64,000 nucleotides of DNA from CADEDH01 sp041394285 (GTDB lineage: Bacteria > Actinomycetota > Acidimicrobiia > Acidimicrobiales > SZUA-35). The stretch is taken from contig JAWKIL010000001.1 in the NCBI GenBank assembly GCA_041394285.1, forward strand, positions 310,001 through 374,000, written 5' to 3'. A program made the translations under genes and the position numbers. Positions 9,535-18,702 of this stretch are shown here, piece by piece (position 1 is the stretch's first letter; each line of letters starts with the position of its first letter). The notes beneath the pieces were generated by a model, which was not told the DNA's origin, did no database searches, and saw only the letters and a program-made list of their open reading frames with translations.

Positions 9535-9560
9535 GGCCTCCCGGGTGTACCCAGGAGGCC
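9535..9560 (+). terminator. Hairpin after the DUF1996 gene
   Basis: GGCCTCC (9535-9541) pairs with GGAGGCC (9554-9560), with GGGT/ACCC pairing inside the loop. There is no U-tract. It begins 9 bases after the stop codon and is a plausible terminator for the upstream gene. Confidence 0.55.
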
Positions 9561-9649
9561 GCCCAGATCGCAGGGGATCGACCTCGACGCCCTCATCTGC
9601 CCCACCGTCGAGGCCGGTCCCCTGCACAGCGTTGGCCATAGGAGGAAGG

Positions 9650-9674
9650 GCCCGCCCCCCACCCGGGGGCGGGC
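9650..9674. terminator. Strong GC hairpin, probable terminator
   Basis: A perfect 10-bp stem, GCCCGCCCCC with GGGGGCGGGC around a five-base loop, lies between the convergent DUF1996 and Nudix genes, 11 bases beyond the Nudix stop. A short cttt tract follows on the plus strand. It could act in both directions. Confidence 0.75.
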
Positions 9675-9685
9675 CTTTCCGCTTG

Positions 9686-10318
9686 TTACCGCTCGGGGCC
9701 GATGAGGAACGGGTGCTCGAGGCGGGCGAACAGATCGCCCAGGAAGCGCAGGGTCAAGCCCCAGACCACCTGGTGGGGGAGATCGAGCTGGATGCCGGGG
9801 AACGTCATGCCCGTACGGGGATACACGTAGTCGATGTAGCGCCGCCGGTCGAGGAGGTCGCGAACCTTGACCCACACCACGTCGGCCACCTCGTCGCTGA
9901 GCACCAGCTCGGCGGGTCGGTCGGGGAGCCAGAAGCAGTGGCCCGACACAGCGATGGGACGGTTGGTGGCCCGTCCCCCGTCGAGGTGGTCGAGCGAGCC
10001 CAGGGAGCGGGCGGGGGAGAGGTCGAGCCCGATCTCCTCCAGCGTCTCCCGGGTGGCGGTGGCGAACGAGTCGGCGTCGGTCGCTTCGTGTCGACCGCCG
10101 GGGAAGGCCATCTGGCCCGACCACGGATCGCCGGGGGCGGCAGCCCGCTGGATGAACAGCAGCTCGACGTCGTCATCGGTGTCGACGAACAGGGCGGCCA
10201 CCGCCGCCCGGGGGTGGAAGTCGGGCTCGGCGTAACGCGAGCGGTGGATCAGCACCCGCTCCAGTCGCTCGGGATGGAGCCAGCGGGCCGCCTGGCCGGC
10301 GTCGCCCCCGGTGTTCAT
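9686..10318 (-). CDS. NUDIX hydrolase, NudL / CoA-diphosphatase-like
   Basis: This 210-residue protein resembles the CoA pyrophosphatase (NudL, human NUDT7/8) branch of the Nudix family. It shows WSGQMAFPGGRHEATDADSF followed by the Nudix core RETLEEIGL, with the FPGG...D...RE..EE spacing typical of that branch. Such enzymes hydrolyse the diphosphate of CoA or acyl-CoA. ATG 10318 overlaps the TGA of the upstream VOC gene (ATGA), so the two are coupled. Exact substrate remains inferred. Confidence 0.87.
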   Translation of the reverse strand: MNTGGDAGQAARWLHPERLERVLIHRSRYAEPDFHPRAAVAALFVDTDDDVELLFIQRAAAPGDPWSGQMAFPGGRHEATDADSFATATRETLEEIGLDLSPARSLGSLDHLDGGRATNRPIAVSGHCFWLPDRPAELVLSDEVADVVWVKVRDLLDRRRYIDYVYPRTGMTFPGIQLDLPHQVVWGLTLRFLGDLFARLEHPFLIGPER

Positions 10319-11106
10319 CGGGCCTCCAGTATGAGGCGGGTGCCGAGGTTGGCCTCCGGCGGGATCTCGTAGCGGCCGTCGCCCAGGGGCCGGGCGTCGG
10401 GCACGGCAGCGGGCTCCTCGATGGCCAGCGTCAGGTGGTGGAGGCGGCCGGGACGGGTGCCGAGCCAGTGCCGGCGGGAGCCGTCGTCGCCGGGCTGGGC
10501 CAGCTCGAGCCGCCAGGGGCCGCAGGCGACCACGGCCTCGCGGCCCCGGGGGCCCTCTGTGCGCTCCACCTCGGTCATGGCCAGCGGCCCGGTGAACAGG
10601 GCGACGGCGGCATCGAGGTCGGCCACGAGATGATGGACCGCCCGCAGCGTGGGCGGTCGGTCCCGCCGGGCCGGGGGTAGCTCGGGCGGCGGCGGCCACT
10701 CGTCGTCCGGATTCCCGTCCCACGCCAGCTGGATCACGACGCCGTGGCTCTCCTTGGGATGGAGGAAGGCCTCGTTCCACTGCGGATCGGTGCGGTCCAC
10801 CCCCACCACGGTGTAGCCGGCGGCACCCACCGCTTCCAGCGCAGCGTCGAAGTGGGGCACCTTGAAGGTGAAATGGTGGGGGCCGGGGCCGTTGCGGTCC
10901 AGGAAGCGTCGTACGAAGTCGCTGCCGGGAAGGTCGAGCGGTTCCAGGAACTCGAGCTTGGCGCCGCCATCGAGGCCGGCCTGGCAGAAGTAGAAGCCAC
11001 CCAGCTCGGCCATGGGGGGCCCGCCCAGCCAGTGGGCCCCCAGGTGATAGCAGTAGCGGATCACCTGGTCCCAGGCGTGACGGCTGGCCAGGGCCACATG
11101 GTCCAT
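10315..11106 (-). CDS. VOC / glyoxalase-superfamily protein (two half-modules)
   Basis: This 263-residue protein has two paired beta-alpha-beta-beta-beta modules of the vicinal oxygen chelate superfamily. The first begins MDHVALASRHAWDQVIRYCY and includes GPGPHHFTFKVPHFDAAL; the second begins LRAVHHLVADLDAAVALFTG and ends with GRLHHLTLAIEEP. His and Glu residues in these patches are the usual metal ligands. Methylmalonyl-CoA epimerase-like and ring-cleavage-like proteins share the pattern, so the reaction is unknown. GTG 11109 directly before ATG 11106 is an alternative start. The gene lies 35 bases behind an epoxide hydrolase. Confidence 0.78.
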   Translation of the reverse strand: MDHVALASRHAWDQVIRYCYHLGAHWLGGPPMAELGGFYFCQAGLDGGAKLEFLEPLDLPGSDFVRRFLDRNGPGPHHFTFKVPHFDAALEAVGAAGYTVVGVDRTDPQWNEAFLHPKESHGVVIQLAWDGNPDDEWPPPPELPPARRDRPPTLRAVHHLVADLDAAVALFTGPLAMTEVERTEGPRGREAVVACGPWRLELAQPGDDGSRRHWLGTRPGRLHHLTLAIEEPAAVPDARPLGDGRYEIPPEANLGTRLILEAR

Positions 11107-11141
11107 CACGGGTTGGCGGTCCTCGGAGGGGGCGGCCCCGC

Positions 11142-12278
11142 TCAACGCACGAGGGCGAAGAAGGCCCGCACGTCGTCCACGAACAGCTCGGGCTGCTCGA
11201 AGGCGGCGAAATGCCCGCCCCGGGGCATCTCGGTCCACCGGCGGATGTCGGTGTACGTGCCCTCGCACCACCGCCGCGACGCCGGCAGGATCTCCTTGGG
11301 GAACACTGCGATGCCGGCTGGCACCGTCACCTCGCCCGAGCGCATCTTGCCGAAGCTCTCCCAGTACAGACGGGCCGACGAGGTGGCGTTGTTCCCGAGC
11401 CAGTAGAGCATGATGTTGTCGAGCATCTCGTCGCGGGTGAGGGCGTTCTCGGGGTGCCCGTCGCAGTCGGTCCAGGCCCAGAACTTCTCCAGGATCCAGG
11501 CGGCCTGGCCGGCAGGGGAGTCGGCGAGGCCGTAGCCCACCGTCTGCGGGCGGGTGGACTGCTCCTTGGAGTACCCCGAGTCCCAGTCCCGGTAGTACTG
11601 CAGCGCCTCGCGGGCCTTGCGCTCGGCGTCGGTATCGTCGGCCGGATCCCGCGAGGGGCGGGCCAGCGGCATGTTGAGGTGCACGCCGGCGCAGTGGTCC
11701 GGGTCCTGGACCCCGATGGCGGTGGTCACCGCGGCTCCCCAGTCGCCCCCTTGCGCTCCGTACCGGCTGTAGCCGAGGCGGTCCATGAGCACGGCCCACA
11801 CGTCGGCGATCTTCTGCACGCTCCAGCCGGTGGTGGTCGGCTTGCCCGAGAAGCCGTAGCCGGGAAGCGAGGGGCAGACCACATGGAAGGCGTCGGACGC
11901 TTGGCCGCCATGGGCCACCGGGTCCACCAGCGGCTCGATCACCTTGTGGAACTCCACCACGGAGCCGGGCCAGCCATGCGTGATCACGAGCGGGACGGCG
12001 TCGGGGTGGGGGGACCGCTGATGGATGAAGTGGATGTCGACCCCGTCGATGGTCGTGACGAACTGGTCGAACCGATTGAGGGCCGCCTCCCGGGCCCGCC
12101 AGTCGTAGGTGTCGGCCCAGTAGCGGCACACCTCCTGGGCGTAGGCCAGGGGCGTGCCCTGGCTCCAGTCGTCGACCGGTTCGGCGTCGGGCCAGCGGGT
12201 GTTGCGGAGCCGGGCCCGCAGGTCGTCCAGAGTGGCGTCGCTGGCCTCGATCCGGAAGGGACGGATGCTGTTGTCCAT
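11142..12278 (-). CDS. Epoxide hydrolase (microsomal-type, alpha/beta fold)
   Basis: This 378-residue protein matches the EPHX1-like group with an N-terminal EHN domain (about 1-110) and an alpha/beta-hydrolase core. The oxyanion motif HGWPGS, the nucleophile elbow QGGDWGAA with catalytic Asp, and the late MPRGGHFAAFEQPE containing the catalytic His are all present. It would open epoxides to vicinal diols through an ester intermediate. ATG 12278 is preceded by GAGGAG 11 bases upstream, a rather long spacing. It heads an operon with the VOC protein and the NudL-like hydrolase. Confidence 0.9.
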   Translation of the reverse strand: MDNSIRPFRIEASDATLDDLRARLRNTRWPDAEPVDDWSQGTPLAYAQEVCRYWADTYDWRAREAALNRFDQFVTTIDGVDIHFIHQRSPHPDAVPLVITHGWPGSVVEFHKVIEPLVDPVAHGGQASDAFHVVCPSLPGYGFSGKPTTTGWSVQKIADVWAVLMDRLGYSRYGAQGGDWGAAVTTAIGVQDPDHCAGVHLNMPLARPSRDPADDTDAERKAREALQYYRDWDSGYSKEQSTRPQTVGYGLADSPAGQAAWILEKFWAWTDCDGHPENALTRDEMLDNIMLYWLGNNATSSARLYWESFGKMRSGEVTVPAGIAVFPKEILPASRRWCEGTYTDIRRWTEMPRGGHFAAFEQPELFVDDVRAFFALVR

Positions 12279-12358
12279 GGTTCGATCGGCTCCTCGTGGG
12301 GTCGGTGGCAGCATCATGGCTCAACGGCCGGCCCCGGCGCACACATTCGAGGGTCCCC

Positions 12359-12364
12359 TAGAGT
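12359..12364 (+). promoter_or_regulatory. Candidate -10 box for the SCO6745-family gene
   Basis: TAGAGT ends 8 bases before ATG 12373, consistent with a leaderless or nearly leaderless transcript. Confidence 0.5.
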
Positions 12365-12372
12365 CGGCGGCC

Positions 12373-13119
12373 ATGACTCCTCTTGAGATCGTCGACGCCA
12401 CCGCCAAGCCCATCCTGGAGATCGGGAGGGGATGGATGCTGGCCCCGACCACGGCTGAGCGGGGCACCGGGCTCGGGCTCGAGCTGCCGTTCGGCTTCTG
12501 GGTGAACGGCCGGGCCGGCGTGCTGGGCGACGTGGGGCCCGATATCGCTGCAGCCGCCATCGGCTTCATGTACCCGCCGCTCACCCACCGCTACTGGAAC
12601 GCCCGTCCGGCATCGCTGTCGGCGGGCGCTGCCGCCCGGGCCTACGCCGAGGCGGCTGCCGCCTGGGGACGGGACGCGTTGGCCGGCGTGGGGGAGGCCG
12701 ACCTGGCGGAACTGGCGGCGCTGGCCCGCCAGGTGGCGGATGCCGCCCAGCCGTCGGTCGGGGCGTTGTTCGCCGGGTGGCGGGCCCTCGAGGTGCCGGC
12801 CGACCCGGCCGGAGCCGCCACCGTCAACCTGAACGTGCTGCGGGAGATGCGGGGCGGGGCCCACATCTCGGCCGCCCACGCCAGCGGCCTCGGCCCGCTC
12901 GGCGCCATCATCGCCGCCCCCGACCAGGTGCGGGGCGGCACCGCCGGAGCCGAACGGTTCGGCTGGCCCCAGCCCTGGCCCGCGCTCGACGAGGCCCGTC
13001 GGGCTGAAGCGGAGCGCATGACGAGCCTGATCTGCGCTCCGGCCTATGCCGCCCTCGACGGGGCGTCGGGCCCTCGTTTCGTCGAGCTGGTGACCGCTGT
13101 CCGGGCGGCCCTGGGGTAA
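12373..13119 (+). CDS. SCO6745-family protein (winged-helix-like, unknown function)
   Basis: This 248-residue protein fits the actinobacterial SCO6745 family: an N-terminal half with GFWVNGRAGVLGDVGPDIAA and YWNARPASL, and a C-terminal half with LFAGWRALEVP, LNVLREMRGGAHISA and a helix-turn-helix-like end. The family is widespread in Actinobacteria, and its biochemical role is not established. No catalytic motif is recognised. The gene diverges from the epoxide hydrolase across 94 bases. A weak inverted repeat (CGCCTC/GAGGCG) lies shortly after the stop. Confidence 0.7.
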   Translation: MTPLEIVDATAKPILEIGRGWMLAPTTAERGTGLGLELPFGFWVNGRAGVLGDVGPDIAAAAIGFMYPPLTHRYWNARPASLSAGAAARAYAEAAAAWGRDALAGVGEADLAELAALARQVADAAQPSVGALFAGWRALEVPADPAGAATVNLNVLREMRGGAHISAAHASGLGPLGAIIAAPDQVRGGTAGAERFGWPQPWPALDEARRAEAERMTSLICAPAYAALDGASGPRFVELVTAVRAALG

Positions 13120-13246
13120 ATGCGCCCCCCGTGCGCCTCGGGTTACCCCGGTGAAAGTGCCCGGAGGCGTTAGTTCTTCGGACTCATGCGGCCGATGTTG
13201 AGCCGCCCATTCATCCATCTCCACTCACCTTCTAGCGTGACCATTG

Positions 13247-13993
13247 GTGCGCTGGTGGCGGGTGGCAGGGATGGTTTTCGTTGGTGTCGCCCTGCTCGTC
13301 GCCGGCCTGGCGGTGAGCGCGGTGGCGCTGGCCAACCGTTCCGCTCCGGGCGGGCGGGTGTCGGTGAGCGACGCCGAGGCCGAGCTCATCGCCCGCGATG
13401 CGAGTCGGGCCATCGTCGGGATCGAGGCCGAGACCTGCGCCGGGACGATGGTGGGCAGCGGCTTCGTGGCCGGGGGCCGGGTGGTGACCAGTGGGCATCT
13501 GGTGGCGGGTGCCGCCGACCTGGCCATCGCCGGTGCCGGGGCCGCCCCGGTGCGATTGGCTGTGGGTGGGACGCTCCACCCTGCTGACCTGGCCTTCAGT
13601 GCTCAGTTCCCGCCATCCACAGCGGCGCCGGAGGGCGGCCTGGCGTTTGCTCCCGGGCCACCGGCGGAGGGTGCGGCCGTGGTGGTCGCAGCCCGGGTGG
13701 GTGGGCGCCTGCGGTGGTTGGTGGCGGGGGCCCGCACCGTCGACGGCGGCGCCTACGGCGGGGTCGGACCCCTGCTCCTCCTCGATCGGCCGGTGGCCCC
13801 CGGCTGGTCGGGCGGGCCGGTCCTCAACCGGTCGGGGCGGGTCGTGGGCGTGGTGCGGGCGGTCGACGGTTCAACCGGCGTGACCCTGGCCGAGCCGGTT
13901 GATGAGCGCCATGTGCCCGAGCGTGCGTGGCGTGAAAACGACATCGAACGCGCTGCGCCGATCAGCTGCAAGAGCGACCAATCAATGGGCTGA
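13247..13993 (+). CDS. Membrane-anchored trypsin-like serine protease
   Basis: This protein of about 248 residues has an N-terminal signal anchor (MVFVGVALLVAGLAVSAVAL) followed by a chymotrypsin-fold domain resembling MarP-type actinobacterial proteases. The nucleophile motif GWSGGP is clear, an Asp lies in HPADLAF, and the His is in VVTSGHLV, where the more usual family motif is TNAHVV. The protease domain should face the cell exterior. GTG 13247 is taken as the start; TTG 13244 and ATG 13274 are alternatives. Confidence 0.75.
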   Translation: MRWWRVAGMVFVGVALLVAGLAVSAVALANRSAPGGRVSVSDAEAELIARDASRAIVGIEAETCAGTMVGSGFVAGGRVVTSGHLVAGAADLAIAGAGAAPVRLAVGGTLHPADLAFSAQFPPSTAAPEGGLAFAPGPPAEGAAVVVAARVGGRLRWLVAGARTVDGGAYGGVGPLLLLDRPVAPGWSGGPVLNRSGRVVGVVRAVDGSTGVTLAEPVDERHVPERAWRENDIERAAPISCKSDQSMG

Positions 13994-14056
13994 TTTCGTT
14001 CCCATGGGGCGGGAACGGGACACATCGCTGCCGCTAGGGTGGTGGGCATCCGCCGC

Positions 14057-15085
14057 ATGTTCACTCCACGGGGCTCCGCCCCGCTCGCCCGCTCCCTGGC
14101 GCGCCCGACCGGCCTCAGCCGCTCCGTGGCGCTCCAGCCCGACGCCCGCGCCACGGCGCTGACGCCTGCCGGCGGCGGCCTGGGTCGGGGCCTGTCCGGC
14201 ATTCTCGATCAGGCCGCGACGCCGGCCCGGGCCGGAGCCGGCCTCCGGCACCTGTTGGGGCCCACCCCGTCGGTCAGCCCACCCCGTGTCCGCCAGTTCG
14301 TGGTGGACACGGCGCTGGCCGTGATCGCCGAGGGGTTCGAGGCCGACGCCGTGGTGTTCGTCCGACGCGAGGAGCCGGATCGGCCCCCGGTGGTGTCGAC
14401 CCGCATCCCGCCCAGCTGGGACGAGGCGTCGGGGTTCACCTTCGAGTTGTTCGGCCAACTCTGGCGTCATCTCGAGGCGTCCCCGGCGTCGGCGGTGTCG
14501 GAAACGGCATCGCCCCCCGGATCTGGCTGCCCGGAGGGGAAGGCGCCCTCGGTCGGGACCTCGATCAGGGTCGGCCCCCACCATGGATGGATCAGCCGGC
14601 GCCACGCCGATACCGGCGAGCTGGTGGTGGCCGCCGTGGTCCGCACCCGGCCGTTCAGCCCGGCCGAGCAGTGCACGCTGGACCGGGTGGTGCGCTCGGT
14701 GACGGTGGCGGTGGGGGATCGGCCCCTCGCCATCCGCCGCCGCCTCTCGGCCTCGGTCACCGCCGACGGTGACGGTTGGCGGGCCGAGGTGGCGGTCGCC
14801 GCCGCCGGCCGGGCCGCTCCCGGTTGCACCGGCTACGCCACCGGGGCCCGGCCCGAGCTGGCGGTGGCCCGGGCCGCCGCCCACCTCGGCCGCCCGCCCT
14901 ACAGCGTGGCGTTCGCCGGCTACACCCGCCTCGACCAGGGGGTGGTGACGATCGTGTTGGTCAACGCCCCCGACGGCTCGCCCCTGCTGGGCCTCGCCGT
15001 CTCCGACGACGACGGCCCGCTGGGCCCGGCCGAGGCTGTGCTGTCGGCCATGGCCGCCGTGGGCGACTGGCCCGCCCGAGCCTGA
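14057..15085 (+). CDS. Hypothetical protein with GAF-like region
   Basis: I do not recognise a defined family for this protein of about 342 residues. The region from about 85 to 220 has an alternating helix/strand pattern like a GAF sensor domain (VVDTALAVIAEGFEADAVVFV ... LVVAAVVRTRPFSP). The C-terminal third is Ala/Gly-rich with strands and shows no motif. The plus-strand frame is preferred to an open minus-strand frame opposite it, which lacks any domain-like pattern. GTG codons at 14039/14042 are possible starts, but TAGGGT at 14035-14040 would overlap them, so ATG 14057 is chosen. Confidence 0.55.
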   Translation: MFTPRGSAPLARSLARPTGLSRSVALQPDARATALTPAGGGLGRGLSGILDQAATPARAGAGLRHLLGPTPSVSPPRVRQFVVDTALAVIAEGFEADAVVFVRREEPDRPPVVSTRIPPSWDEASGFTFELFGQLWRHLEASPASAVSETASPPGSGCPEGKAPSVGTSIRVGPHHGWISRRHADTGELVVAAVVRTRPFSPAEQCTLDRVVRSVTVAVGDRPLAIRRRLSASVTADGDGWRAEVAVAAAGRAAPGCTGYATGARPELAVARAAAHLGRPPYSVAFAGYTRLDQGVVTIVLVNAPDGSPLLGLAVSDDDGPLGPAEAVLSAMAAVGDWPARA

Positions 15086-15158
15086 GCCGCCGCCGGTCGC
15101 CCGGTGGGTCGAGGCCCCGGGCGTGGCGGGGGAACGCATCTTGGCCGCAGGGGCTGGC

Positions 15159-15164
15159 TACCAT
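15159..15164 (+). promoter_or_regulatory. Candidate -10 box for the class A PBP gene
   Basis: TACCAT ends 8 bases before GTG 15173, which helps choose that start over the longer upstream frame. Confidence 0.4.
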
Positions 15165-15172
15165 GGCCGGCG

Positions 15173-17488
15173 GTGCTCACTGCTCTGCGGCTGATCAAAC
15201 GGTTCACGTCCCTCGGTCTGGTGCTGGCGGCAGTGGCCGCCGTCGCCGCCACGGCCACTCTGGTGGCGGTGCCGCAGGCCATGCGCATAGTCACCGCCAA
15301 CGAGGGCACGGCGGCCACCCTGCAGCTCAACGAGCTGGCCGAGCGGTCCAGCATGTACGCCAAGGACAACTCGTTTCTGACGGTGTTGGCCGAGGAGCAG
15401 AATCGGGAGCCGATCAAGCTGGATCAGGTTCCGCAGCCGGTGATCGATGCCATCCTCACCATTGAGGATGCGGATTTCTATGACCATGACGGGATCAATC
15501 CTCGGGCCACGTTCCGGGCGTTGGTGGAGAACGTGAATGCGGGCGGGATCGCTCAGGGTGGTTCGACCATCACCCAGCAGTTGGTGAAGAACAGCCTGCT
15601 GACGCCGGAGCAGAACCTGAACCGCAAGACGACCGAGGCGTTCTATGCCTTGCGTCTGGAGCGGCAGATGACCAAGGACGAGATCCTGGAGCGGTATCTC
15701 AATACCGTGTATTTCGGGTCGGGGGCCTATGGGGTGCAGGCGGCGGCCGAGACGTATTGGGGGTACAGCAACGCCAGTGAGTTGGGTTGGCCCGAGGCGG
15801 CCATGCTGGCCGGCATCATCCGCAACCCCAGCGGGTTCGATCCCACCCTGTTCCCCGAGTCGGCCCGGACCCGGCGCTCGGTGGTCCTCGACCGGCTGGT
15901 AGCCACGGGCCACATCAACCAGGGCGAGGCCGACGCCTACGACCTGGCCCCGATTCCGGCCGAACGGCAGAGGCCGCTCAGTACCAGACCGACCGACTAC
16001 TTCGCCCAAGAGGTGCTCGAAGCGGTCCTCAACGACCCGTCGATCCTCGGCGGCGACAAGGACCAGCGCCGCAACGCCATCTACCGGGCTGGTCTGAAGA
16101 TCTACACCACCTTCGATCCGGTGGCCCAGGCCGCCGCCCTCAAGGCCCGCAACGAGCTGTTGCCCAACATCCGGCTCAACTGCTTCACCCGCCAGAAGGC
16201 CGGCGGCGATCCGAACGGGCAGTGCCTGCCGGAGTTCACCACGGCCATGGTCACCCTCGATTCCCACACCGGCGCCGTGCGGGCGCTGCTCGGCGGCCCC
16301 GACTTCCAACTGGATCAGTTCAACCTGGCCACCCAGGGCCGGCGCCAGCCCGGCTCGTCGATGAAGCCGTTCGTGCTGGCCGCCCTGTTCGAGAACGGCT
16401 ACACCCCCGAAGACCGGGTCAGAACCGATTCGCCCTGCAGCTTCCCCAACCCCGGGGGCGTGCCCGATCCCTACAAGGTCGACGCCAACGAGGTCCGGGG
16501 CGGCGGCGTGCGCAGCATCGCCGTGGCCACCCGCCAGTCGAACAACTGCGCCTTCGTCCGCCTGGGCCAGGTGGTGGGCAACGACAAGGTGATCGAGGTG
16601 GCCAGCCGCCTGGGCGTCGACACCACCGACATGCAGCCGGTGCTGTCGCTGCCGCTCGGGTCGAAAGAGGTCACCCCCATCCAGATGGCCGGGGCCTACG
16701 CCGCCTTCGCCAACGACGGTGTGTACAACCAACCGTGGTACATCGAGCGCATCGAGGACCGTGACGGCAACGTGATCTACGAACATCGGCCCAACGGGCA
16801 ACGGGCGGTGTCGAGTCAGACGGCCCGCCAGATCGCCGAGGTGCTGGAGGGCAACGTGCAGACGCTGGGCGGTATCGGCACCGGCCGTCGGGCCCGGATC
16901 GACGGCCAGCACGCCGCCGGCAAGACCGGCACCACCCAGAACAACATGGACGCCTGGTTCGTCGGCTTCACCGACTACTACACCACCGCCACCTGGCTCG
17001 GGGACCCCAACGCCAAAGTCCGCATCGAGTTCCCCGAATGGGCCCAGCGGGGTTGGACGGCCAGCGGCCGGGGCGGATTCGGCGGCGAGCTCCCAGCCGA
17101 GATCTGGGGCCAGTACATGGGCGAGCTCCACCAGGGCCTGGAATCCCGGGAGTTCACCCCGCCCGACCCCTACAAGGGCGGCAAGTACCTCAAGGTCAAG
17201 GGCGAGATCGACTTCTGTTCGGGGGCCAGCTTCGCCGGGGCCCGCACCACAGAGCTGTTCGACTCCGACGGCGACGGCAAACCCGACTGCTTCCGCCCGG
17301 TCACCACCACAACCGCTCCGCCGCCCGACGGCGGGGGCGACAACGGCGGCAACAACAACGGCGGCGGCAACAACGGGGGCGGCAATAACAACGGGGGCGG
17401 CAACAACGGTGGTGGGGGCAACGGCAACGGCGGTCCCGGCGTCACCATCCCCCGGCCCACCTTCACCTTCCCCACGTTCGGGCAGTGA
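15173..17488 (+). CDS. Class A penicillin-binding protein (bifunctional transglycosylase/transpeptidase)
   Basis: This 771-residue protein polymerises and crosslinks peptidoglycan. A signal-anchor helix lies at about 11-35. A GT51 domain follows (about 60-240) with EDADFYDHDGI containing the catalytic Glu and GGSTITQQLVKN. The transpeptidase domain has SSMK near residue 395, SNN near 456 and KTGTT near 583. After the catalytic domain comes a proline-containing linker, a segment with SDGDGKPDCF resembling a calcium-binding dockerin/thrombospondin-type Asp loop, and an Asn/Gly repeat tail (about 718-757). The stop overlaps the next gene (GTGA). Confidence 0.95.
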   Translation: MLTALRLIKRFTSLGLVLAAVAAVAATATLVAVPQAMRIVTANEGTAATLQLNELAERSSMYAKDNSFLTVLAEEQNREPIKLDQVPQPVIDAILTIEDADFYDHDGINPRATFRALVENVNAGGIAQGGSTITQQLVKNSLLTPEQNLNRKTTEAFYALRLERQMTKDEILERYLNTVYFGSGAYGVQAAAETYWGYSNASELGWPEAAMLAGIIRNPSGFDPTLFPESARTRRSVVLDRLVATGHINQGEADAYDLAPIPAERQRPLSTRPTDYFAQEVLEAVLNDPSILGGDKDQRRNAIYRAGLKIYTTFDPVAQAAALKARNELLPNIRLNCFTRQKAGGDPNGQCLPEFTTAMVTLDSHTGAVRALLGGPDFQLDQFNLATQGRRQPGSSMKPFVLAALFENGYTPEDRVRTDSPCSFPNPGGVPDPYKVDANEVRGGGVRSIAVATRQSNNCAFVRLGQVVGNDKVIEVASRLGVDTTDMQPVLSLPLGSKEVTPIQMAGAYAAFANDGVYNQPWYIERIEDRDGNVIYEHRPNGQRAVSSQTARQIAEVLEGNVQTLGGIGTGRRARIDGQHAAGKTGTTQNNMDAWFVGFTDYYTTATWLGDPNAKVRIEFPEWAQRGWTASGRGGFGGELPAEIWGQYMGELHQGLESREFTPPDPYKGGKYLKVKGEIDFCSGASFAGARTTELFDSDGDGKPDCFRPVTTTTAPPPDGGGDNGGNNNGGGNNGGGNNNGGGNNGGGGNGNGGPGVTIPRPTFTFPTFGQ

Positions 17489-18210
17489 CGATGGCGGCCG
17501 GAGGATATGACCAGCTGCTGACCGTTCAGGATCTCGATCTTCAGCTCCGCCAGCTCCGGCACCGGTACGACCACCACCCGCTGCGGGCCGATGCCGCCGC
17601 CGTGGCGGCCGAGCAGACCGAGGCCGAGGTCCGGCGGGACGAGATCGACGGCCGCCGGCACGAGGTGGACCGCGAGTTGAAGCGCCTGGGCGACGAGGTG
17701 GCGTCGGTCGAGGACAGGCGGGCCAAGACCGAGGCCAAGCTGTACGACGGCACCGTCACGGCCACCAAGGAGCTGTTGGCCCTGCAGGACGAGAGCCGGT
17801 CGTTGCTGGAGCGGCAACGCCGGATCGAGGACGACGAGCTCGAGCTGATGGAGCGCCAGGAGGAGTTCGGGTCCGAAGCCGCCGGGGTCGAAGCCGAGCT
17901 GGCCGCCATCGCTGCCCGGGCCGACGCCATCGCCACCGCGCTGGCCGAGGCCACCGCCGGGATCGAGGCCGAGATCGCTGAGGTGTCGCGGGCACGGGCC
18001 GAGGCGGCGGCAGCCATCAGCCCCGAGGTCCTGGCCCGTTACGAGGCCATCGCCCCCGAGTTCGACGGGGCGCCCCTGGCCCGGTTCGTGGGGGGCCGTT
18101 GCGACGGCTGCCACATGCAGCTGTCGGCGATGGCGGTCGACCGCCTGAACCACACCGGCCCCGACGAGATCGCCTCCTGCGAGGAGTGCGGTCGCCTCCT
18201 CATCCGCTGA
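17485..18210 (+). CDS. Coiled-coil protein with C4 zinc ribbon (DUF164/CdsZ-like)
   Basis: This 241-residue protein has a long coiled-coil hairpin (about 10-180) and a C-terminal zinc ribbon, RCDGCHMQL...CEECGRLL, with CxxC pairs at about residues 206 and 232. This is the DUF164 / CdsZ architecture, found widely in bacteria and proposed to act as a nucleic-acid- or ribosome-associated factor. GTG 17485 overlaps the PBP stop; ATG 17491 is an equally good start. Confidence 0.88.
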   Translation: MTMAAGGYDQLLTVQDLDLQLRQLRHRYDHHPLRADAAAVAAEQTEAEVRRDEIDGRRHEVDRELKRLGDEVASVEDRRAKTEAKLYDGTVTATKELLALQDESRSLLERQRRIEDDELELMERQEEFGSEAAGVEAELAAIAARADAIATALAEATAGIEAEIAEVSRARAEAAAAISPEVLARYEAIAPEFDGAPLARFVGGRCDGCHMQLSAMAVDRLNHTGPDEIASCEECGRLLIR

Positions 18211-18222
18211 CGGGCCCCCGCA

Positions 18223-18702
18223 GTGCTCCTCTGGTTCGCGGTGACGGCTCCGATTCTGGTGGCCGAGGTGTTCCGGAGCCCCCTGGTCGACTACCGGCTG
18301 GTGGCGGTGGGGGCCCTCCTGCCGCTGATCGAACCGTTGACCGGGGTGTTCCTCGGGCTCCACACGCTGGCCGGTGCCGTGGTGGCGCTGGCCGTGGTGA
18401 TGGGCGCCACCAGCGGGCACCGGTTGCTGCGCCGCCGCCTACTGGGTATCCCCATCGGCTTGTTCTGCCACCTCGTGCTCGACGGTACCTGGGCCACCAC
18501 CCGCCTGTTCTGGTGGCCGGCGTTCGGGCCGGGGCGCCAGCCGGTGCCCGAGAGCGGGCGCTCGCCCCTCGTCTGGCTCGTGCTGGAGGCGGCGGGCATC
18601 GCGCTGGCCGTCGTGGCCTGGCGCCGCTACGGCCTGGCCTCGCCCGCCAACCGCCGTCTCCTGGCCACCCAGGGCCACCTGGCCCGCGGGGTGCTCCGGT
18701 GA
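18223..18702 (+). CDS. YdjM/DUF457-like integral membrane protein
   Basis: This 159-residue protein has about four hydrophobic helices and the family-like elements DYRLVAVGALLPLIEPLTG, GLHTLAGAVVA and CHLVLDGTW with spaced Asp/His residues. These resemble the membrane-bound metal-dependent hydrolase family (PF04307-like). Catalysis is unproven for most members. The GTG start lies 12 bases after the zinc-ribbon gene, suggesting one operon from the PBP onward. Confidence 0.65.
   Translation: MLLWFAVTAPILVAEVFRSPLVDYRLVAVGALLPLIEPLTGVFLGLHTLAGAVVALAVVMGATSGHRLLRRRLLGIPIGLFCHLVLDGTWATTRLFWWPAFGPGRQPVPESGRSPLVWLVLEAAGIALAVVAWRRYGLASPANRRLLATQGHLARGVLR

Noticed and set aside
13982..15139. 385-codon minus-strand frame opposite the GAF-like protein
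   Set aside because: Translation is Gly/Arg/His-rich without secondary-structure pattern. The plus frame has a plausible -10 box and domain-like region, though neither has a firm family match.
15158..17131. 657-codon minus-strand frame opposite the PBP gene
   Set aside because: The PBP has full catalytic motifs on the plus strand; long antisense frames are expected at this GC content.
17320..17430. Apparent simple-sequence repeat (ggcggcaacaac type)
   Set aside because: It is in-frame coding sequence for the Asn/Gly tail of the penicillin-binding protein rather than a separate element.
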